Source: Ezakiella sp.
GTDB taxonomy: Bacteria; Bacillota; Clostridia; Tissierellales; Peptoniphilaceae
DNA length: 33,376 nucleotides
Reading direction: 5' to 3'
Assembly (NCBI GenBank): GCA_022778715.1
Contig: JALFRW010000006.1
Span: forward strand, 1-33,376
The notes under the pieces are model-generated. The model searched no databases. It saw nothing but the letters and a program-made list of their open reading frames with translations, and was not told the origin of the DNA. The position numbers and the translations under genes are program-made. The number at the start of each line of letters is the position of its first letter. Within the stretch, counting starts at the first letter, position 1. This document shows, piece after piece, positions 16,531 to 24,965 of the stretch.

Positions 16531-17637
16531 TTACATGTCCACACGAAGCCGTATTAATGATGGATGTCGAATACTTTTTCCACCGTTGCGGTTTTCAGTT
16601 TCTTGCATGCCCTTAACTTCGGCATAAAGTTTTTCTTGTTGTATATATTCTTGTGCCTCTTTTGTCGACAACCAAGCCGCATCTGCGTCGGTTAAACCGC
16701 TTGACACTTTGACTTCATTCCCATCGAAATCGATAATTACACCAACTTTCCAACCATAATAATAGGGTTTAGTTACTCTTTCCCACTTTAGGTTAGCTTC
16801 CATATCAACATTGCCGGGTTCGTGATCTATAAGCACTTTTTCGCCGCTATCTTGGTATGTACCTTCCCAGAAGCTCCAAAGTCCCGCTTGGATACCATTG
16901 TATAAACGAGTGGGATTTAAAGTACCTGTGACTTTATATTCAGCAGAAGGAAGTTTTTGTTTAAGTTTTAAGGTTTGCCAAGATGTGCGCTTGCCAGGCT
17001 CATAAACATGAGAACGAACCTGTATAACAAGTCCTTCGCCGCCTTGAGCGATGATATTATCTGCTGCTTCGGCAAAATCGCTATAAAAGGCGTTAGTTAA
17101 AGTAAAAAAGCCATTAAAGAAACCATTTTCAAGTTGATCATTTAATGCTTCCCAGCGGAGATCAAATGGACTATTGATATATTCCTTTCCGTCCCATGCT
17201 AAAATATCGAATACCTTTACTACAAGTTTTTCGTCCTTCTGTCTATCAACTGCCTTTTGCGGCAAACAACGAAGTATTGTTCCCACATCAGTCGCAATTT
17301 TTCCCATTTCTGCCCAACAAACTTCTCCAAGAATAACCGTTCCAAGCGGCCAATCTTCAATTTCATGAAGAAGATGCGGCAATTTTGGCATATAGTTTTC
17401 ATAATCGCCTTTAACATTTCGACTGCGGCCGCGAGCATAAATATTGCCTTCGGTATCTTTGATAAACATCATCCAGTTGCCATCCCACTTTTGAGTTGCA
17501 ATGTAGGCATTGTCTTTATTGTTTATCATATTATACTTTTTGACCAGAAGCGTATCAGAAAGTTTATTATCATCAGGTTTATCGAAATAGCGCATGGCTT
17601 CCATATTGTAGAATTTTTCAAAAAATGGTGTACTCAT
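16531..17637 (-). CDS. ATP-dependent polynucleotide ligase (DNA ligase family)
   Basis: 368 residues with nucleotidyltransferase motifs in order: motif I TQKWDGN (Lys50 takes AMP), ARGRSR (motif Ia-like), VILGEVCW (III), VKVFDILAW (IIIa), GGEGLVIQ (IV) and TLKLKQ (V). A C-terminal OB-type region follows (residues about 235-330). It seals nicks, most likely in DNA during lagging-strand replication or repair; an RNA ligase specificity cannot be fully excluded from motifs alone. It is near the start of the metabolism operon. Start ATG at 17637 has AGGAG upstream. Trp-rich, and every Trp is TGG. Stop is TAA. Confidence 0.88.
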   Translation of the reverse strand: MSTPFFEKFYNMEAMRYFDKPDDNKLSDTLLVKKYNMINNKDNAYIATQKWDGNWMMFIKDTEGNIYARGRSRNVKGDYENYMPKLPHLLHEIEDWPLGTVILGEVCWAEMGKIATDVGTILRCLPQKAVDRQKDEKLVVKVFDILAWDGKEYINSPFDLRWEALNDQLENGFFNGFFTLTNAFYSDFAEAADNIIAQGGEGLVIQVRSHVYEPGKRTSWQTLKLKQKLPSAEYKVTGTLNPTRLYNGIQAGLWSFWEGTYQDSGEKVLIDHEPGNVDMEANLKWERVTKPYYYGWKVGVIIDFDGNEVKVSSGLTDADAAWLSTKEAQEYIQQEKLYAEVKGMQETENRNGGKSIRHPSLIRLRVDM

Positions 17638-17645
17638 ATTTTCTT

Positions 17646-17795
17646 TTACTCCTGTTCTTTATACCACGGATAGTCTTCTTTAAATTCTTCTTCTATTATT
17701 TGAATATCTTCGTTTAAATAATTGTTTTCTACAATAAATACTAACAGATCTTTAAAATAATTATAATAATTTTCTTCTTCAATCGTCATGCTCAT
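17646..17795 (-). CDS. Small acidic hypothetical protein, first gene of the metabolism operon
   Basis: 49 residues starting MSMTIEEENYYNYF and ending WYKEQE with TAA. It is strongly acidic and mostly helical with no recognisable motif. AAGGAC lies about 10 bases upstream and the promoter at 17831-17859 is just ahead, so it is the leading cistron; its stop is 8 bases before the ligase start and its end supplies the ligase's ribosome site. An alternative start two codons in is possible. It could be a small regulator or host-takeover peptide, but nothing proves it. Confidence 0.6.
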   Translation of the reverse strand: MSMTIEEENYYNYFKDLLVFIVENNYLNEDIQIIEEEFKEDYPWYKEQE

Positions 17796-17830
17796 ATTTC
17801 GTTTGTCCTTTTCTTTTCTTTTATATAATT

Positions 17831-17859
17831 ATTATATCTTACTTTGGATAAAAAAGCAA
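17831..17859 (-). promoter_or_regulatory. Sigma70-type promoter for the metabolism operon
   Basis: TTGCTT (17859-17854), a 17-base spacer and TATAAT (17836-17831) on the minus strand, with an AT-rich stretch after the -10 as in the other promoters of this window. Transcription should start near 17823, some 28 bases before the small acidic ORF. Confidence 0.8.
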
Positions 17860-17893
17860 GTTTTGATAAAAAGATGATTTTTGATAAATAGGT

Positions 17894-17922
17894 ATTAAAA
17901 AAGCGCGGACAAAAGCCGCGCT
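17894..17922 (-). terminator. Intrinsic terminator upstream of the metabolism operon
   Basis: Perfect 7-bp GC-rich stem (arms 17922-17916 and 17908-17902, AGCGCGG/CCGCGCT type) with a 7-base loop, followed on the minus strand by a run of six T. It would end read-through from the tail-gene block and also defines the 3' end of the candidate small RNA. Confidence 0.92.
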
Positions 17923-17992
17923 ATGGTGGGTTGATAACCTTCAAGTACATATCTCCCTATGGCATGCCTTTTTATTTAGACTCGAAGGTTAA
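17894..17992 (-). ncRNA. Candidate free-standing small RNA (about 100 nt)
   Basis: After the tail gene's stop at 18078 there are about 180 non-coding bases. They contain a TATAAT, then an 11-bp stem AACCTTCGAGT/ACTTGAAGGTT (17990-17980 with 17946-17936, one G-T pair), a 33-base loop holding the palindrome GGCATGCC, a single-stranded linker and the terminator at 17894-17922. Predicted transcription would begin only a few bases before the stem, so the unit looks like a compact independent RNA. It lacks the T-arm, anticodon arm and acceptor of a tRNA. An alternative is a structured 3' end of the tail-operon transcript. A GGGAG-ATG with a 9-codon frame inside is too closely spaced to be convincing. 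Confidence 0.5.
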
Positions 17993-17998
17993 ATTTTA

Positions 17999-18029
17999 AT
18001 TATATTTAAATTAATTTGGTAAAAATCAA
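17999..18029 (-). promoter_or_regulatory. Possible weak promoter for the candidate small RNA
   Basis: TATAAT at 18004-17999 is perfect, but the best -35 is TTGATT (18029-18024) with a 19-base spacer, longer than in the other promoters here. The region is very AT-rich, so a chance match is possible. Confidence 0.4.
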
Positions 18030-18077
18030 ATTTTAGGTAGGTGTTTTTTGAGATTTGGTAAATTAGTTTGAGGAATT

Positions 18078-19790
18078 TTATCAAATAAGCCAAACAGCTC
18101 CATTTCCACCTTTTCCACCGTTTCCAACATCTACTCCGCCTTTTCCGCCGCCGCCTCCGGCGCCAAGACCTCCATCATATCCATTATTATGACTACTAAC
18201 TCCTCCTTGTCCGCCAGAGCCAAATAAAGAACTGCCTCCTCCGCCTCCGCCTGGTTCGAAAACATTAGCAGTTGAGCCTGCATAACCGCCACTATGAAAA
18301 TAAACTATTATACCATTTGTATTATTAAGACTAGTAGTGTCAAGAGCTTCTTTAAGAGACGGACCATCTAATATTAAAGCAGAATCAAGACTTTTATTCT
18401 TATTATAGCTATATTTGACTTCTTCTAATGAAAGACAGCCACTAGTATTTCATCTCATTACAATATCTTCATCTGAGCTTGCGACAGAAGGAGCTAAAAG
18501 ATTCTTAAAAGAAGCAAAATAGGCTTCTCCTCCAGAGGTAGATTTTTGTGTAACTCCATATCCTCCTTGTCCTCCACCCCCACCTTTTAGACAGAAAAGG
18601 GGTTTAAAATATAAACCTTTTAAAATAAATAATGGCTTATTACTCCCATCTTCCTTATAATATCCAAGAGTCTTTGGTGCTTCAATTAGACCTGTTCCAG
18701 CAGTATTTTTTGATCTATCTTCTGTTCCACCGCCTTCGCCTTCTATTTTCAAGAAGTTTTCTAATTTTATATATTCATAGTGAGGAGTATAATCGTACGG
18801 CACAAAAGTAGGATTTTCTTCACTTGCAAAGGAAGTTAATTCAACTGTTTGATTTATTTTAATATAGGAAGATTGTCCATTTTCATCCGAGTTTCCACCT
18901 TTACCAACTTGAATTGTAAAAGTTGAAATATCTCTACCCAGGAAACAATTAGCAGCAATAAATCCTCCCGCAGCTCCGCCTCAACCAGCATATTTTGCAG
19001 GATGTCCTTTCCCCCCGCCACCTCCGGCTCCTTGGCAGCAAACAGTTATTGTATGCGGGACATCGGTATAACTGTCTATAACATTTCCAGAGTTGTCATA
19101 TATTATTAACTCTTGAGTATCATAATCATATTTACATTGATATGTACCAGGAGTTTTAAGAACAACTCTATCTGAAAATCATTGTCTACAGTTAGGTTTT
19201 AAAAATAACGTATAAGGAATTTCATTTTTATTTTGTCGATAAGCTCGATAAAGGTTGCTGGCTTTTTTGTTTGGATCTGGACCAAGATTTAGTCCTGGAT
19301 CTCAATAATACTTTTTCTTTTTCTCATCAAACTTAAAATTTGGAGAGGATACGGCCAATACAGGATAATAGTCTTCAATATATTTTGATAAATATATTTT
19401 ATTATCTTTTTTTATTTCATAACCATCTCTAAATAGTATATCATTACTATCTGGTCTAATATTTGGTCCTTCAAAAAGAGTGTAAAGATTTTGATTATTA
19501 TATCGATAACCATCATTTTCTGCCTTTTGCAATATACTTAGCAAAGTTATATTATAAGTATGTCTTGTGTCTGTTTTGATAATATATTCTTGATTTAAAT
19601 TATATTCATTTATATTACAATAAGGTCCAACATCTTTTTCACAAGTAAAATAGCAAATATTTTGATCTTTTACTCAAAAAGTAAAAATTCATAATTCTTC
19701 GAGTCCTCATCCGTTATCCTTACCTGAAATTCATTTTTTCTTTTCGTCATAAAAATATAACTGATGATTACCTTTATATCGAATAAACAT
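18078..19790 (-). CDS. Tail protein with glycine-rich C-terminal domain, nine in-frame TGA
   Basis: 570 residues when TGA is Trp. It starts MFIRYKGNHQLYFYDEKKK, followed by Trp from TGA, with GAGGAG 4-5 bases upstream. The first 230 residues contain repeated short 'DEKKK..Y' and 'GP.I/LGPD' segments of unknown fold. From about residue 250 a PHTITVCCQGAGGGGG segment opens a glycine-rich domain that ends GAVWLIW, the arrangement seen in phage adhesins and tail proteins with polyglycine lattices. It ends TGA-TAA, so the last residue is Trp and TAA is the true stop. Trp is TGA nine times and TGG once. It is the last gene of the tail block and probably forms the outermost receptor-contact part, though receptor binding is inference. 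Confidence 0.82.
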
Positions 19791-19791
19791 C

Positions 19792-19857
19792 TTACTCCTC
19801 GACCTCCATCTTCTCTATACATCTATCACAACTGAATCAATTAAGTTTCATCATCAT
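19792..19857 (-). CDS. Possible 21-residue mini-protein with CxxC
   Basis: The frame begins with three ATG codons overlapping the stop of the previous gene (TAATGATGATG). It encodes MMMKLN, Trp from TGA, FSCDRCIEKMEVEE and ends TAA one base before the next ATG. It has its own AGGAG eight bases upstream, and its end supplies the ribosome site of the tail gene. It may be a coupling leader rather than a functional protein; the single CDRC pair could bind half a metal site. Confidence 0.35.
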
Positions 19858-20273
19858 TATTTTTCTCCTCGCTCAACTTTTCCAAGTTTATCAGCCCATT
19901 TTTCAGTATAGAACTCATAATAACTAGTATTCGTTTTTACTCTATACCCCTCAAAAGCGCCGCACCATATAATTGAAGGCAATCCAACTATTATCAACCA
20001 AAGCGGGCCGAGCATTGCGCTTTGTAACGTATGACCATATTCATGATCAAGTGTCTTTTGGCCCGCAAGTGAGTTGATAAATATAAAATTACCCAAAGTT
20101 AAACCGCTCCTTAATTTTCAATAAGTTACAATGCGGTTTTTATAAATCTTCGATTGTCTACCTGCAATTTTCAGGAGTAAGAAGAAGATTAAGCCGCATA
20201 AGTTTTGTAGTAGAGACCATGTTGCGGCAAGAAAGACTTCACCGAAGGTTTTTAGTTTATTGTTGTTGCTCAT
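19857..20273 (-). CDS. Membrane-anchored HExxH-type protein, one in-frame TGA
   Basis: 138 residues from ATG at 20273 (inside the end of the previous gene, 17-base overlap) with TGA at 20120-20118 read as Trp in VTYWKLRSG. A hydrophobic segment (LCGLIFFLLLKIAG, residues about 21-34) should cross the membrane. Then follows DHEYGHTLQS, which contains a zinc-metalloprotease-like HEYGH, and a second hydrophobic stretch (LGPLWLIIVGLPSIIW). The end has YEFYTEKWADKLG, typical of a small family of bacterial proteins with this HEYGH-LGP-FTE/YTEKWAD layout. No cleavage activity is known to me for it. In a tail/late block it might act on the host envelope or in virion processing; both are guesses. Confidence 0.75.
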
Positions 20274-20520
20274 CTCCTTCATTATATTGTGCCTCCTGTA
20301 ACATCTCTAGAGTAATTGGATGTACAGTACGAGTGTTTAAATCAATATAATACTCATTCATAAGCAATCCAAAATACTCTTCTTGTGTTACTCTCATAGC
20401 TGTTTTTGGATCTTTGATAGGATAAGTTGTAAAACCCCACTCTTCTGGTTCAAGTAAAATTTTCCCATTCTTGTCAATGGTTAAATTATATTTTTCTTGC
20501 ATTAAATCAATTAAACTCAT
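20257..20520 (-). CDS. Small hypothetical protein of the tail block
   Basis: 87 residues from ATG at 20520, start MSLIDLMQEKYNLTIDKNG, ending in a Glu/Gln-rich tail (GDEQQQ). The chain looks like a small alpha/beta protein with a Trp in EPEEWGF encoded by TGG. AAGGAG lies upstream and the end overlaps the next gene. Frequent short proteins of this kind accompany fibre genes in Firmicutes phages (XkdX-like in size and opening), but I cannot place it in that family with confidence. Confidence 0.6.
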   Translation of the reverse strand: MSLIDLMQEKYNLTIDKNGKILLEPEEWGFTTYPIKDPKTAMRVTQEEYFGLLMNEYYIDLNTRTVHPITLEMLQEAQYNEGDEQQQ

Positions 20521-20533
20521 AAATTATCTCCTT

Positions 20534-21607
20534 TTATATTTCTTCATAATAAAGTCCTGCTCAACTTTTTATATAACCTTTGGCATAATAAGCACCCATA
20601 TCAGATCCTTTAAAAGTAACAGTTCCAGTACCACCACTTATATTCATATTCATACTAAAAGAACCAGTTCAGCCAGCGTGTTTTAAATGGCCACTTCATC
20701 CATTAGTATTTGTAAGAGTTTTATCCCCCGAGAATGCGGTTTGATTCTTTTTTGTACCAAATGACATTCAAGATACACAATGAATATACCATCGATAACC
20801 ACTTGGAGAATTTACCCCACCATTTTTAAATATAACTCCATTAAATTCATCGCCATCACTTTGAAAGAATTGTTGTGTTGCGCTGCTATTTCTAATTCAA
20901 CCAGTATGACGGTCTCCACTCCATACAGTTTTTCAATTTTTTGCTTCTCTACAAGATACACTAGGAGAAACATCTTCACTTACACTTCAACGATTTGCTA
21001 ACCCTGGCATAGGAAGGAACCGATAAACTAAAGTATAACAACTATAATCAACAGACTGTTCATATCAAATTTCTTCATCTTCAAAAATAGTTGCTGTTTT
21101 TTGTGTCGTTCCAGCTGTTAGGATTGTATTTTTTGTACCATTGGTACTATTCCGATATCCATAAACAGTGGTATGAAAATAGGAGTTAGCTAATTTAGGT
21201 CAGGTTAATGTATATAATCGTTTTGCTGTGACCGTTACTTTAATTTCGGTTCCACTTGCGGTCAATACAATAGATGTTCTTGCACCTTTTATAAAATGTG
21301 ATCCATCTGCAATTTGACTTGTACCATTGATTGTATAATCGTATATATAATAATTAGTAGCAGGTGTAATAGTTAATTGATATGTATCTTTATAACGTAG
21401 AACAGTGACTGTTCCGATGTCTCCATGATGTCAGGGGGAAGTTTTTCGATTGATAGTATAAGTTGCGTTACTTCCTGTGCAGGTTAAAGGTATATGCCTA
21501 CTTCAAACATAATCACTTCCCACCTTAATCGCGTCTAAGGAAACTTCTGTTTGCCCCTGTTTACATTTTACTATTAGGGGATCAACTCCGCTGATATTTA
21601 GTGGCAT
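20534..21607 (-). CDS. Tail-associated protein dense in TGA-encoded Trp
   Basis: 357 residues from ATG at 21607 (AAGGAGG upstream), reading eleven TGA as Trp and two TGG. In the standard code it is broken into fragments too short to be called. It starts MPLNISGVDPLIVKC, and the N-terminal half is beta-rich with two repeated sandwich-like units. The C-terminal half has segments such as SGDRHTG, Trp, IRNSS and NMNISGGTGTVTFKG that look like a carbohydrate-binding or lectin-like beta fold. No signature identifies a family. Place between two fibre-type genes suggests a host-contact or fibre-tip protein. The TAA end is followed by AAGGAG for the next gene. Confidence 0.8.
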
Positions 21608-21618
21608 AATTTCCTCCT

Positions 21619-24600
21619 TTAAGCGAGAGCGAGAGTTAAGATTTTTTTATTCTGATCTAAACTTGCCTCGGTAATAGGTATTTTAATTGTCATAGAAGTA
21701 TTTCCAGTTTGGTTCACAGTAAAACTATATGCAGTTTTATTAACTGTAATAGTAATTTTACCATTGCCGATAGTAGGTTGGTTAAGCAAATCTTTATAAG
21801 AACCTGTCTTTGCAATTTTATGGAGATGAATTGTTCCTGAACCGACAACAGATTCGTCTCCAACCGATTGCCCAGTTGTGTTGTTAGTATTGATGGATTT
21901 TATACTTTGGTGAGTATTTGGATTAGTGGGCAGTTTAACTGTAAAGTCTACTCCACCAATTGTACCAATCGAAATTGCAGTGTTTCAAGCAAGAGTAGGA
22001 TTGGTTGGTATAAAGGAATAAGTTGTATCTTTTGCAGAAATAGTATTCCCGCTTATTGTGATATTTGAGCCTGCTGTAAGTTTATTTTGCTTTACACTCA
22101 AATCATTAACAATTGTATCATTCCATTTAGAATCACCACTAGTTATTGGGCTAGGCACACCATTTGTAAATGTAACAGAAGACATTTGATTTGTAACTGT
22201 TGCACTCGCCAAAGCTACACCATAGATATGTACTTTATTCTTTGACCAACCATCAAAATTACAAAAAACCTCAACCCAAGACCTGTTATTAACAATGGCT
22301 GATTGATAGATAACAATTTTAGATACTAAAGCACCAGTAGCATCACCAAATACTTTTGCTTTTTTAATTACACCGTTTTGAGCTGCAATAACAAGCTTAC
22401 CGTTTATTGAAGCGCTTGTAGTTGAACTAATATCAAAAGTAAGTTGTGTATCGTAAATATAATAACGACCTAAAGAAATTGCTCCGTTACTACCTGCAGC
22501 AAATTCTTTATTCCATTCATATGTTGTTTTGTCAAGTTTACCACTTATGTCAGGTATTGTCGGTTTATTAAGTAAATCATTATAATTTCCTGTTTTCGAT
22601 ACTTTATGCAAATTAATCGTACCACTGCCAGTAATAGCTTCACTTGCATTAACAGTTTGAGCTGCCGTATTATTAGTATTAATAGATTTAATATCTTGAT
22701 GTGTTAAAAAAGTTGTTTCTCTTGTTAATGTTAATTTACGAGTTTGAGGATCATAAGACGCCGTGGTAACCGCATTTCCTGCACCAGTAACTCCTACACT
22801 AGTTGCGCCTGTGTCAGCATTTGGTGTTGCCCAGATTGGTGTTTTGTTTACGCCTTGTGATGTGAGAACCTGTCCAGAAGTACCACTTGAACCTTCAATT
22901 TCCAATGAGTTTTTAATATTTATACCATCGCTAAAGGTTTTGTGACCGGAAAAGGTTTGACTATAATTATCACTCATTGTTTGCTGTTTTATCCAAGACA
23001 CCCAAGTACTACCGGAGTTTGATGAATAACGGACAAAAGACGTATAAAAAGTATACGTACCAAGATTCATTTGATACAGCGTCTGTTTAATAAAACTCGT
23101 TGCACTCCTCTCAACTTCAAGCACAAACGGAATACCTGACGTAATGTCACTCGGTCTATTAGTGCAAGTATTACCATCCATAGCCCGATACCAACCTGTG
23201 TCTTTAATCGTGTTCAAATTCTCATCTGTGAGTTGAGTGTATCTATGCTTTGAGTTATCAGGTATGTCTGACTTTAAAGCCAAATCGAAACCATTGAATC
23301 TTGGACGAGTTCCGTTACCTCTGAATTCGAGTGGATATGCGGTATGACCAAAAGTTGTCACATCATTCACAAGTCCAAATAACATTCTATTTTCTGGACC
23401 ATTTAATCTTCCATCGGAACCGAGATATAAGCAATTAGCATCACCTTGACCAAGGTTGATTTTCTTGTTAAACGTGACCTCACCAGTGAATGTACCGCCA
23501 GATTTTGGCATAAAATCTATTTCCTTAGTTAAAGTTAATTTACGAGTTGGAGGATCATAAGACGCTGAGGTGACCGCATTTCCTGCACCTGTAACTTCTA
23601 CACTAGTCGCGCCAGTATCACTATCTGTTATTGAAAAATTTGTATCTCCCGCCTGGTTCGCTGTAAAGGTATGTGCTATTCCATTAACTGTAATGGTTAA
23701 CTTGCCATTATTCGGCGCTGGAGGAAGTTCATCAACAATAACTACTTTTTTCAAATCTGTGCCATCACAATAATACATGCGACCTTTGATATAAGCAGAA
23801 GTTGTTGAACCAGTATGCTTATAATAGGTATTTGCAACTGGTGTGAACCCACTCACCGTGAGGTCTTGATTGATAACTGGGATATTTGACAAGTCGTTAT
23901 ATGAGCCAGTTTTCGATACTTTATGCAAATTAATAGTACCACTGCCAGCAATAGCTTCATTTGCATTAACAGTTTGAGCCGCTGTATTGTTAGTATTAAT
24001 AGATTTAATGCTTTGATGGCTTGTGAATACCTCTTTTCCACCGCTATATAACTTTGTAGCGTATAGATAACCATTTAAGTTTAATCTATCCGTTCTTGTT
24101 GGATTTGTAGTAGATGTATCAAACGATAATTTCGATTGTTGAGAAGTGTAGGGCTTATAAGTAATTTCTGTTCCACTATTTGAGCCATCTAAAATATTAT
24201 CTGCTGCAGTAGCTGTATTGGTATTAGTAGAGCTAATTATAATTTCACCTGAAGTTGCTGAAATAGAAACATTAGTACCAGGTTTAAAGTTTATAGTTTT
24301 ATCTGCATTTTGTGTAAATTTAATCGCTTCAGTGCCATTGCCTTTAATTTGTAAATAATTAGTATAATGTGTATCAGAAGGAATTTGCCAAGTGCCATCC
24401 TCTCTTAAATATTTTGAAGTACCTGAACCAATTCCTAATGCAGATTTAACTGTATCTGTCGTTACGTGTATACCGTGAGAACTTGGCGCGGCACCGATAG
24501 CACTAGGAGTAATATTAATAGTTTTAGCTGCAGATCCATTAAAAGTAAATAAGTTAGTACCTTCAGTTGCGCCGCTATTTAATTTAACAATTAAATTAGA

Positions 24601-24936
24601 ATTAACTTTATTAGCACTTATAGCTGCGCCGCCTGGGGAATTTGATCCTGCGTAATTATGAGCATGGTTAGATTTAGCCGCATCAATATTAGCTCTTGCT
24701 TGGATTTTTTGATCGTCAGTAAGAGTTTGAACAATGTCGAAACGGACCGCACCGCTGCCAGCTTTTAAATATTCAAGTTGTTGTCAAGTCTTTTCGCCGT
24801 CACCAACTTTACCTAATAAAGTATCGCTTTCTATTCCGACTTCTCCCGCGAGAAGAACTGGGTTTTTTGTCGCCCAGTCCGCCGCGGTATCATATTTTAA
24901 TCTTAATCGAGCATTTAAAGTTCTATTTTCTGCCAT
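21619..24936 (-). CDS. Modular tail fibre with Mtd-type N-terminal domain and pyocin-knob-like segment
   Basis: 1105 residues with TGA as Trp at 24786-24784 and 21987-21985. The N-terminus MAENRTLNARLRLKYDTAAD, Trp, ATKNPVLLAGEVGIESDT, then KVGDGEKT-Trp, resembles the major-tropism-determinant N-terminal domain that anchors fibres to the tail. A collagen-free repeat body follows. Three copies of a module HQ(S/D)IKSINTNNT...GSGTI(N/H)LHK...Y(N/K)DL(L/S)N start near 24018, 22701 and 21912. Two copies of DTGATSV-VTGAGNAVT occur before it. Between them, LNTIKDTGWYRAMDG and YSSNSGSTWVSWIKQ resemble a pyocin-knob module. Only two of its Trp are TGA. Stop TAA. Likely trimeric fibre; receptor specificity unknown. 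Confidence 0.85.
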
Positions 24937-24965
24937 TTAGCAACCTCCATAAGATGGGTTCGCTA

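Noticed and set aside
17932-17964. A 9-codon leader peptide (MYLKVINPP) in the candidate small RNA
   Set aside because: The GGAG site is only 2 bases from the ATG and the frame lies across the stem; it is not convincing as a coding unit.
17936-17990. tRNA gene, including a suppressor tRNA-Trp
   Set aside because: The stem and loop do not give an acceptor, anticodon or T arm, and no UCA anticodon loop is present. The expected suppressor tRNA must lie outside the window if it is phage-encoded.
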